NCBI RefSeq assembly: GCF_027319265.1
Contig: NZ_DAHVNP010000031.1
Location: 1-64,000, forward strand
Direction of reading: 5' to 3'
Source of the DNA: Ferrimicrobium sp.
GTDB lineage: Bacteria > Actinomycetota > Acidimicrobiia > Acidimicrobiales > Acidimicrobiaceae
DNA length: 64,000 nucleotides
A program made the translations under genes and the position numbers. The notes beneath the pieces were generated by a model. The model ran no database searches and had not been told where the DNA came from. It saw only the letters and a list, made by a program, of their open reading frames with translations. Positions 17,003 through 25,054 of this stretch are shown piece after piece; positions within the stretch are counted from its first letter, which is position 1, and each line of letters opens with the position of its first letter.

Positions 17003-17723
17003 AGTGGAGGTGATCTTTCTCCATGGACAGCCGGGTCAAAAAGAGGACTTTGCCCCGGTCTATCGATGGATGGACCATCGCTGGCCAGTGGTGAGTCTTG
17101 ATCGCCCCGGTTGGGGCGCTAATCCACTGGGCGTGATCGGGATTGAGGCGAACGCCTCGTGGGTCTTGGACCAACTAAAGACGTCCAGGGTCGTTCTGAT
17201 CGGGCACTCGTTGGGGGCCACCATCGCGGTGCGTGCGGCACAGCTAGATCCCGAGCGAGTGAAGGGGCTCGTGCTCGTGGCCCCACCGATCACACAAAGC
17301 TCACTGGTCGCCGTCGATCGTCTTCTAGCGGCACGCTTTCTTGGAGCGATGACATCTGCCCTCGTTGCCGGGGTCAGCCTTGGCCCCGCGCGCCGCTCCC
17401 AGTTTGGGCGTACGCGACGGAGTTTCCTAGCGGAACAGCGCCATCTCCTTGACGAGCTACGTCTAGTGGAGAGTGAGCTACGCAATGTTCGCTGTCCGTC
17501 GGTGGTGGTGGCTGGCCTGCGTGATCGCGTTGTGCCGTTGGCCGCAATGGTGCACGCCGTCGATCGTCTTCCGGAGGCCACCTTGACGGTGTCTCCAATA
17601 GCTGACCATGATGTGCTCCACTCAGCGCCTATTCTGCTGGCCCAAGTTGTGCGAAGCATGCTTTGGAGACTGTACACCGATGAGGAAGCAAGCGGAGCTG
17701 AACGCGGCTTGTGGCGTGAATGA
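16974..17723 (+). CDS. Alpha/beta-fold hydrolase
   Basis: An alpha/beta hydrolase of about 249 residues. The oxyanion region (FLHGQPGQ), the nucleophile elbow GHSLGA (Ser) and the C-terminal histidine in ADHDVLHS are visible; the acid is probably the Asp in GLRDRVVP. The short cap between the elbow and the acid fits small-molecule esterases or haloalkane-type hydrolases. The ATG at 16974, preceded by GAGG, overlaps the transporter gene by 29 bases; ATG at 16989 is an alternative. The substrate cannot be deduced. Confidence 0.8.
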   Translation: MPNSTMTATEVEVIFLHGQPGQKEDFAPVYRWMDHRWPVVSLDRPGWGANPLGVIGIEANASWVLDQLKTSRVVLIGHSLGATIAVRAAQLDPERVKGLVLVAPPITQSSLVAVDRLLAARFLGAMTSALVAGVSLGPARRSQFGRTRRSFLAEQRHLLDELRLVESELRNVRCPSVVVAGLRDRVVPLAAMVHAVDRLPEATLTVSPIADHDVLHSAPILLAQVVRSMLWRLYTDEEASGAERGLWRE

Positions 17724-17941
17724 ATAATAATTGGCTCACGGTGGTTGAAGGAAGTGACGTCTTTGTGTATACCGAAGCGTCTAAGCTTGTATTATACTTA
17801 TTATGTCGTCCGGTCAAGTGGGCGACGAGCTGAGGGACAAAGAGGTCCGTTGTGTGACTCGCTGCTCGTTGGTTTGACGGCTCGGTTGGTGGCTCGAACT
17901 CGGGGGATCGAGGTTGCGGAGAACGAATTCGGAGGTACTCG

Positions 17942-18232
17942 ATGGAGTCAGCGAAGTTAGCGACCTGGGATTATGAGGCGTGGCGCAGTAATGCAAAGTG
18001 TCGAGACACTGACCCTGGGTGGTTCTTTCCGGTGGGGGTCACTGGTGACGCGGAGATCCAAATTCGCCGTGTCAAGGAGTTCTGTGCGCTCTGTCCAGTT
18101 TCACTGGAGTGTCTAGAGTTTGCCCTCCGTACGAATCAAGAGTATGGCATCTGGGGTGGTAAGGACGAGGAGGAGCGACGGATGATTCGCCGCATTCGCC
18201 GCGTTCAGCGCAGGACGCGCGTGGCGTCGTAG
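17942..18232 (+). CDS. whiB: WhiB-family iron-sulfur transcription regulator
   Basis: A 96-residue Wbl protein, an actinobacteria-specific regulator that binds a [4Fe-4S] cluster and usually works with the primary sigma factor. Four cluster cysteines are present: Cys20, then FCALCPVSLEC with spacing C-x2-C-x5-C. The G(I/V)WGG turn is GIWGG, followed by a basic C-terminal tail (RRIRRVQRRTR) for DNA contact. GGAGGT precedes the ATG. The first 40 residues are short, as in WhiB1/WhmD-type proteins, but I cannot assign the subgroup. Its 3' end overlaps convergent fdhD by 28 bp. Confidence 0.93.
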   Translation: MESAKLATWDYEAWRSNAKCRDTDPGWFFPVGVTGDAEIQIRRVKEFCALCPVSLECLEFALRTNQEYGIWGGKDEEERRMIRRIRRVQRRTRVAS

Positions 18233-19041
18233 GTTTCGGTGATACCTTCGGCATGGCTGTAGAGGTTGAAGCGACCCGGTCGGACAAACCCTAAGAGTGT
18301 GATGCCTGCCTGGTTTGCGATTTTGACCGCTAGAGCGGTTGGAGCCGATACCGAGGCGATGTGGGTGAGACCGACTCTTGCGGCCTTCAAAACGAGGTCC
18401 GATCCAGCTCTCCCTGACAGAAGTGCAATGCCACCATCGAGTGGCACCCCGTCGAGGACGGAATGGCCGATCGCCTTGTCCAGTGCGTTGTGGCGTCCCA
18501 CATCCTCCCCGAGGATCGCCTCGCCGCTACGAGGCTGCAACAGTGCGGCGTGCGAGGCGCCAGTGGAGTGGAAGTTCCGTTGCCGTTGGTCGAACTCGAT
18601 GAAGAGGCGGGCGATCTGGTCAAAACTGTAGGAGGGTTGAGCGACAAGGGAGCTACGTGGTTCAAGACGGGCCACGAGATCCTCAGCGCCACACCAGCCA
18701 CACGAGACCGGCCGTATAGGCGAGGTGGTTAGCTCCACCGCGTTGCGTAGCGTAACGGTGACTTTGTTATAGTCTTGCGTATTCCCGGGACCGACACAGT
18801 AGCGAGTTTGGCGGACATCTTGGCTGGTGACCGCTGCCTCGGTGGCGAGAAGGCCAACGGCAAGCGCAAAATCATCGCCGGGTGTCCGCATTGTGGTCGT
18901 GAAGTGCGTGGCGGCACTTCCGGGCCATTCAACGTCGATCACCAGCGGTTCCTCTTGAATCAACGAATCTACCGAGACGCTGATCGTGCCGTCTTGATAC
19001 TTGATGACGCGGCGCGTCTCTATCGCATGAGCTAAGGGCAC
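18205..19041 (-). CDS. fdhD: Formate dehydrogenase accessory sulfurtransferase FdhD
   Basis: A 278-residue FdhD protein, which transfers sulfur from a cysteine desulfurase to the molybdenum cofactor before it enters formate dehydrogenase. The sulfur-carrying pair is in SCGWCGAEDL (CxxC), and the central GEDVGRHNALDKAIG motif is intact. It almost certainly serves the fdhA product about 12.6 kb away. The start is GTG at 19041 with no Shine-Dalgarno; a promoter with its -10 end 6 nt upstream indicates a leaderless mRNA. The 3' end overlaps whiB by 28 bp in convergent orientation. Confidence 0.93.
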   Translation of the reverse strand: MPLAHAIETRRVIKYQDGTISVSVDSLIQEEPLVIDVEWPGSAATHFTTTMRTPGDDFALAVGLLATEAAVTSQDVRQTRYCVGPGNTQDYNKVTVTLRNAVELTTSPIRPVSCGWCGAEDLVARLEPRSSLVAQPSYSFDQIARLFIEFDQRQRNFHSTGASHAALLQPRSGEAILGEDVGRHNALDKAIGHSVLDGVPLDGGIALLSGRAGSDLVLKAARVGLTHIASVSAPTALAVKIANQAGITLLGFVRPGRFNLYSHAEGITETYDATRVLR

Positions 19042-19047
19042 GACTGA

Positions 19048-19076
19048 AGTCTAGTTGACCGGTGGATTCGTGTCAG
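19048..19076 (-). promoter_or_regulatory. Leaderless promoter of fdhD
   Basis: On the minus strand CTGACA and TAGACT are separated by exactly 17 bp. Six bases separate TAGACT from the GTG start codon, so the predicted transcription start coincides with the first codon. This is the clearest leaderless promoter in the window. Confidence 0.6.
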
Positions 19077-19157
19077 AGCCGAAACGTGTGGGTGGATGTA
19101 CCAAGACGGTCAACAGGAGTTCGGCCACGGCACGAGAAGCTGGGTCCATCTGCGGAT

Positions 19158-19961
19158 TCAGTGGATGGTAGTTCCAAGAATGTGGCCGACGCCATAGGTC
19201 ACCAAGGCGGCAACCGCGCTCAGAAGGAACTGACGGAGAGCGCCCTTGGTGACACTTCTTCCTGTCATGGCCGCGAGTCCACCACCAACGATCAGCGTGG
19301 CAATGCCTGCTAAGACGGCTGAACCGATCACCGCAGCCGTTCCGATGGTGATAAACCAGGGGATGAGCGGGATGACCGCACCGATTGCGAAGGAGATAAA
19401 GGACGCTAGCGCAGCCTGGATGGGTGAGCCGACGGATCCCGGTGCAATCCCGAGTTCTTCTTGCGCGTGCACCTCAAGCGCGGTGTCCGGGTCGCGCATC
19501 AGATAGCGTGAGACCTGGGATGCCAGCTCCTTGGGAACTCCTCGGGAGACGTAGAGTTCCTCGAGTTCGCGTGTCTCGGCATCAGGACGGTCGCGAATCT
19601 CAGTCGCCTCTACGTTGAGTTCATGCTGAAACAGTTCGCGCTGAGCGCCCATCGAGATGTACTCACCAACCCCCATGGAGAAGGCGCCGGCCACCAATCC
19701 TGCAAGTCCCGCGATTACCACGGCCTTCGGGGCGGGATGAGCACCTGCTACTCCTAAGATGAGGGCAACGTTCGAGAGAAGTCCATCAGAGACACCAAAA
19801 ACGGCTGCCCGAGCTCCGCCTCCAGTGATGTCGCGATGGCCACTATGATGCGCTTCCACCCTTCTCAAGATAGTGGCCCCCGTAGTGCTCTCGACCGGCG
19901 TAGGGCAACTTCCTGAGAGCTGTGTTGGGTTTTCGCGTGCGACCTGGGATAGACTGCGCAT
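19158..19961 (-). CDS. VIT1/CCC1-family iron or manganese transporter
   Basis: A membrane protein of up to 267 residues of the VIT/CCC1 family, which moves Fe2+ or Mn2+ out of the cytosol. The first helix motif VFGVSDGLLSNVALILG and the GAFSMGVGEYISMGAQRE segment, with conserved metal-site Met, Gly and Glu, are typical. An acidic cytoplasmic loop (residues 115-175) and three more helices follow. The first 37 residues are not family-like, so the true start may be a GTG just before EAHHSGHRD. The annotated ATG abuts the divergent gene's ATG (CATATG). Iron export or storage would suit an iron-rich acidic habitat, but that is inference. Confidence 0.85.
   Translation of the reverse strand: MRSLSQVARENPTQLSGSCPTPVESTTGATILRRVEAHHSGHRDITGGGARAAVFGVSDGLLSNVALILGVAGAHPAPKAVVIAGLAGLVAGAFSMGVGEYISMGAQRELFQHELNVEATEIRDRPDAETRELEELYVSRGVPKELASQVSRYLMRDPDTALEVHAQEELGIAPGSVGSPIQAALASFISFAIGAVIPLIPWFITIGTAAVIGSAVLAGIATLIVGGGLAAMTGRSVTKGALRQFLLSAVAALVTYGVGHILGTTIH
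19950..19955 (+). promoter_or_regulatory. -10 hexamer of leaderless small membrane protein gene
   Basis: TAGACT is followed by 6 bases and the ATG at 19962, the same arrangement as at fdhD. A TTGGGT 19 bases upstream could act as a weak -35 element. Confidence 0.4.
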
Positions 19962-20336
19962 ATGAGAGAGCTCAAGTTGTTCGATCGGACTCAGCCACAG
20001 ACGCTGCAGATTGGTGTGTTGTTGTTGTACCTCAACGCTGCGCTGGCGCTTTTGACGGTGCTGTTTGGTGGTGGCCTGTCGCTTCTGTTTCTGGTCCTTG
20101 ATATCTTGCTTCCCATCGGCGGCGCCTATGGTGTTGCGAACTCCAGAAAGCTCGGGTATTATGCCGCGTTACTCGCTACAGGCATACCGCTAGCTCTCTT
20201 GATCTATTACGTGTTCACGGTCGGCCTGAGTGCGATATTCGGTGCTGAGCTGCTCAACGTCATCATTACGGTTGTTCTTTTTGCCTTGTTTATTCATCCA
20301 CAGTCACGGATGTATGCAAAGACGTGGTTCCACTAG
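19962..20336 (+). CDS. Small integral membrane protein, four helices
   Basis: A 124-residue hydrophobic protein with a short polar N-terminus (MRELKLFDRTQPQTLQIG) and about four transmembrane helices. It ends with HPQSRMYAKTWFH. I recognise no named family or catalytic residues. It starts immediately next to the divergent VIT transporter start and has its own TAGACT -10 element, so it is expressed separately. The coding bias, clean start and strong hydrophobic pattern support a real gene of unknown function. Confidence 0.65.
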   Translation: MRELKLFDRTQPQTLQIGVLLLYLNAALALLTVLFGGGLSLLFLVLDILLPIGGAYGVANSRKLGYYAALLATGIPLALLIYYVFTVGLSAIFGAELLNVIITVVLFALFIHPQSRMYAKTWFH

Positions 20337-20738
20337 AACTTTCGCACTCACCTACGACTTGCTCGCTCGCATAGGAGTAGCGAGGGTTGTTGGCAATCGC
20401 CGGTATGTGTTGCTCATCGGTGAGTTCGGTCTGCGCTACCGCTGAAGCAGTCAAAAGCTGTGGAGTGGCTTCGTGGGTCGATTTGGATAACTCTTTGCGT
20501 GTGATCCGCTAACTGTGTACTCAGTGATCACAGGGCGGACGAGATATCGGTACCAGGCGGCTCCTTACTGGAAGGAGTACGCCATCGTCACGGTACTCGC
20601 GATGCGTGCTGGCAACAGCACTGCATGGCGGAATGGGTTAGGTGCTCCTCCGTACTCAGATCGCCGCTGGCTGCGGCGCGAGAGCCCTTTGCTGAGCGGA
20701 TGAGCGAGGGTGGCAGGGTCACCGGGTCGCTGCTGCGA
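20337..20738. other. Intergenic, nothing recognised
   Basis: Between the small membrane protein and the convergent PPK2 gene I see no gene, RNA or clear terminator. Short open frames on both strands have no family features. Confidence 0.4.
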
Positions 20739-21593
20739 TCACGTCGGTCCGGAGAGTTCCTTCTTGAGCTCTGCCCGAATTTTCTCGATGTGGGTGATGT
20801 CGACCTTCGGTGCCTTTGGCGCGAGTTGGGTGAGGGTTTCGGTGACAATGGCGGTAGCAATCGCGTTTCGGTACCACTTTCGGTCCGCCGGAATGACGTG
20901 CCACGGGGCTTCGTCGAATGAGGTAGCGGGAATGACCCGTCCGTACGCGTGTGCGAAGTTGTTGAAGTGTTCGCGGGTAACGAGGTCACCAGAGGAGAAT
21001 TTCCAGTGTTTCTCCGGACGGTCAAGACGTCGCAAGAGCCGCTGTCCCTGCACTTCATACGAGACGTGTAGGTAGAGCTTTACGATGACAATGCTCTGGT
21101 CGCTCAGGTACTCCTCGAAGCGGTGGATTTCATCAACGCGTCGGGTGAATGCCTGATCGCTCATGGTTGTTGCGGCGAGTGGAACGATCAAGTCTTCGTA
21201 GTGTGAGCGATTGAAGACGCCAATTTCACCACGTCCGGGAACCGCCTGGTGAATGCGGAAGAGGTAGTCATGGGCTGCCTCAAATGGCGTTGGGACCTTG
21301 AAGCCGTGGACGTTGACGCCTTGTGGATTGACGCCATCAAAGATGGCTCGGATGGTGCCATCTTTGCCTGCCGTGTCCAAACCTTGGAGCACCACGAGCA
21401 CCCCGTGCGACGCTTGTGCATAGAGGGCTTCCTGGAGTTCTGTGAGCACCTTGACGCTCCGGTGGCGGAGCTGCTTGCCCTCCTCCTTGGTAAGATCTGG
21501 CCCCCCGGGTACGGCGGAGGTGTTGGCGTTGATCTCATGATGGTGGACGAGGCGGGTGAGTTTTGACCAGTTGATGCTAGGAGTGGTAGTCAT
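20739..21593 (-). CDS. ppk2: Polyphosphate kinase 2 family protein
   Basis: A 284-residue PPK2 enzyme that transfers phosphate between polyphosphate and a nucleotide. Walker A is LQGLDTAGKDGTI, Walker B is IGVFNRSHYEDL, and the lid arginines lie in QGQRLLRRLDRPEKHWKFS. The single-domain length fits class I or III PPK2, which prefer nucleoside diphosphates, but class cannot be settled by eye. GGAG and TAAGGT both lie just upstream of the ATG at 21593: either a Shine-Dalgarno or a leaderless start (TAAGGT, 7 nt, ATG) is possible. Confidence 0.9.
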   Translation of the reverse strand: MTTTPSINWSKLTRLVHHHEINANTSAVPGGPDLTKEEGKQLRHRSVKVLTELQEALYAQASHGVLVVLQGLDTAGKDGTIRAIFDGVNPQGVNVHGFKVPTPFEAAHDYLFRIHQAVPGRGEIGVFNRSHYEDLIVPLAATTMSDQAFTRRVDEIHRFEEYLSDQSIVIVKLYLHVSYEVQGQRLLRRLDRPEKHWKFSSGDLVTREHFNNFAHAYGRVIPATSFDEAPWHVIPADRKWYRNAIATAIVTETLTQLAPKAPKVDITHIEKIRAELKKELSGPT

Positions 21594-21712
21594 AGTGGTG
21601 ACCTTACTCCAATTTGTGTCGATGCACGGTAGGCTTATGGGCCGTCTACGAGTGGTCCTGGCGTGGCGAAGGCGGCAGATAGCCCGTCGGTAGGAGAGGG
21701 AGCGAAAGCAAC

Positions 21713-21880
21713 ATGCAGCTTACCCATAGTGGTGTCAGTAGTTGGCCAGAGTTCTTAATCGTCATCGTGGTCGTCCTGATCGGAGTGCGATTGATCTTTA
21801 AACTCGCAGCGACGGCACTCTTGCTGATCTTCGTCGTTGCCGCTGGATTGTGGGCGATCGGTGTCGTGACCATCCATTGA
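21713..21880 (+). CDS. Small single-pass membrane protein, 55 residues
   Basis: A short gene encoding a 55-residue protein. GGAGAGGGAG is placed 9-10 bases before the ATG. After a polar 11-residue N-terminus (MQLTHSGVSSW) comes an almost continuous hydrophobic stretch, broken by a single Arg and Lys pair, which could form two short helices or one kinked one. It ends with VVTIH. It resembles no family I know. The Shine-Dalgarno sequence and the uninterrupted hydrophobic code support a real gene. It lies between the divergent PPK2 gene and the convergent maoC. Confidence 0.5.
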   Translation: MQLTHSGVSSWPEFLIVIVVVLIGVRLIFKLAATALLLIFVVAAGLWAIGVVTIH

Positions 21881-22184
21881 CCAGCCAGCAAGTGGGGAGA
21901 GGGCGGCGGTTTGAGGTAAGCGTCTACCAAGCTGGATGACACCTACGGCGTGCACCCGATACCGTCGGGTACAGGAGTTCTTGAGCCCTGCAGGTGACTT
22001 GGGTGAGGGGGACTTGTTGTCCCTCCCTACCAACGCGAGCTAGTCAATGTGAGTAGTTCAGCAGCGAGAAAAACCCGCTACTGCTGCAGGAGTGAGGTGC
22101 GTTGGCGACTGGCTAGCGCAAAGCCAGGCTGTCTCGACCGGAGTGCACGGAAGTGCCAAGATACTCGTGGCGATCGGCCGAGTA
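21881..22184. other. Intergenic, possible weak hairpins
   Basis: A GC-rich inverted repeat near 22008-22026 (GGGAC, 6-base loop, GTCCC) may act as a weak terminator. Nothing else is recognised. Confidence 0.3.
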
Positions 22185-22637
22185 TCAATAATAGCGAAAG
22201 AGAATCTCGCCGACCATGGAAGGCTTCGTTGCACCCTCGACCTCGATGGTGACGTTGATCTGCACCTGGACGCCGCCAGCCACCTCAGCCACCTCAGCGA
22301 CTTTCGCTCCGAGACGGATCCGGGCGTTGACAGGCACTGGCGCTGGAAAGCGCACACGGTTGGTACCGTAGTTGACGCCCATGGAGACTCCATCGACTTG
22401 GAGCACCTCGGGGAGCATCGCCGACACGAGTGAGAGCGTCAGGAATCCGTGAGCGATAGTCGTCCCAAAGGGACCATTCTTCGCGGCGTCGGGATCGACG
22501 TGGATCCACTGATGGTCATCGGTTGCATCGGCGAACATTGTGATCTGCTGCTGGGTAATGGTTCGGTAGGGCGTAAACCCCAGATCGACCCCGACGAGTT
22601 GTTTGAGCCCATTGACTCCATGAACTGGTGTTGGCAT
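22185..22637 (-). CDS. MaoC-like (R)-specific enoyl-CoA hydratase
   Basis: A 150-residue single hot-dog-fold MaoC protein. The hydratase-2 motif is clear: FADATDDHQWIHVDPDAA provides the catalytic Asp and His, followed by GTTIAHGFLTLSLVSAML. Such proteins hydrate 2-enoyl-CoA in fatty-acid degradation or supply PHA precursors. It is monocistronic. TACGCT lies 6 nt before the ATG at 22637, with no strong Shine-Dalgarno, which fits a leaderless transcript. A close subfamily acts on other CoA thioesters, so the substrate is open. Confidence 0.85.
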   Translation of the reverse strand: MPTPVHGVNGLKQLVGVDLGFTPYRTITQQQITMFADATDDHQWIHVDPDAAKNGPFGTTIAHGFLTLSLVSAMLPEVLQVDGVSMGVNYGTNRVRFPAPVPVNARIRLGAKVAEVAEVAGGVQVQINVTIEVEGATKPSMVGEILFRYY

Positions 22638-22727
22638 GCCTTCAGCGTAGCATCATCTCAGCACCAGTTTTATGCAGCCCCTACACTGTTAGGCGAGTAG
22701 TGCCAAAATGAGGAGGGCTCGAAGAGG

Positions 22728-24008
22728 TTGAATAGCTTGTTTCATGAGTATCTAAAGGCATTTCCGGCGCTAGTAGTGGCGCTCGTGCTCGGGGTTGCTG
22801 TTGCCTTTTTGATTATCCGTTTTACCCGTTGGGTCAATGCGCGCCATCCGAACTCCGTGCGCACGGCTGCCTTACGGAGGCTACGCGGCCCGACAAGGTC
22901 GTTGGTTCCGCTGTTACTGATGCTCGCGTCGCTACATTATGTGAAGGTTTCAGTCGCTGCCGAGGTGGACATTCGTCATGCGATCTCCATTCTGCTGGTT
23001 GGGGTGGTCGCATGGGGGCTTGCGCGTCTGGTCGAGGCGGTGGAGGATGCGATCCTCTACTACTACCACATCGATGCAGCCGACAACTTGAAGGCGAGGA
23101 GGCTGCAGACCCAGGTGCGTGTCTTTCGGCGCATTATTGTCGTGGTGATCGCATTGATCGCTATCGCAGTCGCTCTGTTCTCCTTCCCATCGGTCCGACT
23201 CGCTGGCGCTGGCGTGTTGGCTTCGGCCGGTATCATCTCGATTATCGCCGGTATCGCCTCAAAGCCCGTGGCGTCAAATGTGATCGCGGGGATCCAGATC
23301 GCCATTTCCCAGCCGATCCGTCTTGACGATGTCGTCGTGATCCAAGGGCACTGGGGACGCGTCGAAGAGATATCGCTCACCTATGTCGTGGTCCGCGTCT
23401 GGGATCTGCGACGACTGGTGTTGCCTATCTCCTATTTCATCTCGAACCCCTTCGAGAACTGGACGAAGACGACCGCCGACATCCTTGGCATTGTCCATAT
23501 CGAACTGGACTATACCGCCCCGGTTCCGGCTATCCGTGAGCAGTTTCTCTCGATCCTTGCCTCCTCTCCTGACTGGGATGGCAGTGTGGCTCGGATGCAG
23601 GTCACCCAGCTTGGTGTATCCACGATGCAACTCCGGTTCGTGATGAGTTCCCCCGATAGTTCAAGGTCATGGAACCTCGAGTGCGAGTTACGCGAGAAGA
23701 TGATTCTCTTCCTGCAGCAACAGTACCCAGAGGTACTGCCGAGAGTACGAGCTGAGATGGTTCCAAGTTCCTTGGGGACATCCTTGACTGCGACCGATGC
23801 CCAGGCCAGCGAGGGTGGGGAGGATCGAAGTGATCCAAGCATGTCCCAGCTCTTCAATACGTCATTGATGCCAACGCCTGTCGCGAATTCGCAGAGTAGC
23901 CAGGCCGCTGCGGCACTCGATCCAACTATGTCCCAGCTCTTCAATGCGTCAACAATGGGAAGCTCCCCTGCACAGTCAGCGGAGCCGAGCGGTAGCGGTT
24001 CGGCCTAA
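22728..24008 (+). CDS. Mechanosensitive channel MscS family protein with repeated C-terminal peptide
   Basis: A 426-residue MscS-type channel. Four hydrophobic helices precede the pore helix (VRLAGAGVLASAGIISIIAGIAS), and the beta domain follows (PIRLDDVVVIQGHWGRVEEISLTYVVVRVWDLRRLVLP). From residue 345 the tail is low-complexity and carries the near-identical peptide DPxMSQLFNxS twice (residues 369-379 and 398-408). TTG at 22728 is preceded by AGGAGGG at 10 bases. MscS channels release solutes during hypo-osmotic shock; the function of the tail is unknown. Confidence 0.87.
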   Translation: MNSLFHEYLKAFPALVVALVLGVAVAFLIIRFTRWVNARHPNSVRTAALRRLRGPTRSLVPLLLMLASLHYVKVSVAAEVDIRHAISILLVGVVAWGLARLVEAVEDAILYYYHIDAADNLKARRLQTQVRVFRRIIVVVIALIAIAVALFSFPSVRLAGAGVLASAGIISIIAGIASKPVASNVIAGIQIAISQPIRLDDVVVIQGHWGRVEEISLTYVVVRVWDLRRLVLPISYFISNPFENWTKTTADILGIVHIELDYTAPVPAIREQFLSILASSPDWDGSVARMQVTQLGVSTMQLRFVMSSPDSSRSWNLECELREKMILFLQQQYPEVLPRVRAEMVPSSLGTSLTATDAQASEGGEDRSDPSMSQLFNTSLMPTPVANSQSSQAAAALDPTMSQLFNASTMGSSPAQSAEPSGSGSA

Positions 24009-24098
24009 CTTCTCCTCGTCCCTAGCACGGGTTGAGGAGGTGGCGGGAGACTAGAATGAGGTGGTGTGCGGAGTAGTTGCGCATAGAAAGTTGCGGAG

Positions 24099-24332
24099 AT
24101 GATAGAGGCGTTCGTTCTAGCCCATATACCTCGAGATGTACTTGAGGGTCTCTTCGTGATAGCTATCGGGGGGATGCTAGTCTCGGTGATACGCAAGGTC
24201 GCCTCTGGTGAGATGAGGGCGAACTCCTGCCCACAGTGCCAGCGTCCTACGTCCTCGGCCTATCCTCGTTGTCGGCACTGCGGAGCTTCGTTGGTTTCCA
24301 GCGGAGCGTCGGGGAATCGTTCAATTCGGTGA
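24099..24332 (+). CDS. Small membrane-anchored zinc-ribbon protein
   Basis: A 77-residue protein with one predicted transmembrane helix (about residues 14-32) and then a four-cysteine zinc ribbon: CPQC and CRHC separated by 13 residues. The tail is Ser/Gly-rich. Such short ribbon proteins are usually of unknown function. It lies 17 bases before menG and may share its transcript. A TAGAAT hexamer near 24050 could be its promoter's -10 element. Confidence 0.65.
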   Translation: MIEAFVLAHIPRDVLEGLFVIAIGGMLVSVIRKVASGEMRANSCPQCQRPTSSAYPRCRHCGASLVSSGASGNRSIR

Positions 24333-24349
24333 AGGGTTGATCCGCTACG

Positions 24350-25054
24350 ATGAAGCAAAACGATAGCGTGCTCCCTGATGAGGGGGCGAAGCAGCCGTAC
24401 GTTCGTGACATGTTCGATCGAATCGCGGGAACCTATGATGTGGTGAACCGTCTGATGACGTTTGGTCTCGATCAAGGGTGGCGTGCTCACTTAGTGCGCG
24501 AGATGTACCTCGATCCCAAGGCGCGTGTCCTCGATCTGGCCTGTGGCACCGGAGATTTTCTCAAAGCCTGGTCGGCAAAGGGAATGCAGGTGTATGGGCT
24601 CGATCTGTCTTATCGCATGTTGGAGAAGGCCAAGAGGTATGGACCGTTGGTCCAAGGTGTGGGAGAGGCGCTGCCCTTTGGGGACGCGAGCTTTGACGCG
24701 GTGAGTTCGGGATTCGCGGTCCGCAATTTCGCGGACTTCGCTGCCGTTCTGACCGAGGTGCACCGGGTGTTGCGACCAGGAGGCGTGCTTGGCATCTTGG
24801 AGGTCGCAACGCCGAAGAGTCGCCTGGTGCGGGAGCTCCACGGTGTCTATTTTGGCTCGATGGTGCCTCTGGTTGGAGGCCTGATCTCCGCTGACAGGAG
24901 TGCCTACCGGTATCTTCCTGAATCGGTGGCGTACCTGCCGACGGATGAGCGTTTTCGTCAACTCCTGCAGCAGTCGGGTTTCACCCAGGTGCGACGCATC
25001 AGCGTCGGATTGGGGGCGGCTCAGCTTCTCATTGCGAGGCGGGGAGTGGAGTGA
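24350..25054 (+). CDS. menG: Demethylmenaquinone methyltransferase
   Basis: A 234-residue SAM-dependent C-methyltransferase of the UbiE/MenG family that performs the last step of menaquinone synthesis. The N-terminal family motif (MFDRIAGTYDVVNRLMTFGLDQGWR) opens the protein, followed by the SAM loop DLACGTGDF, then GEALPFGDASFDAV and the late RYLPESV motif. The 3' end overlaps the next gene, menF, by 4 bases (GTGA), giving a two-gene menaquinone unit. Menaquinone is expected in actinobacteria. Confidence 0.93.
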   Translation: MKQNDSVLPDEGAKQPYVRDMFDRIAGTYDVVNRLMTFGLDQGWRAHLVREMYLDPKARVLDLACGTGDFLKAWSAKGMQVYGLDLSYRMLEKAKRYGPLVQGVGEALPFGDASFDAVSSGFAVRNFADFAAVLTEVHRVLRPGGVLGILEVATPKSRLVRELHGVYFGSMVPLVGGLISADRSAYRYLPESVAYLPTDERFRQLLQQSGFTQVRRISVGLGAAQLLIARRGVE

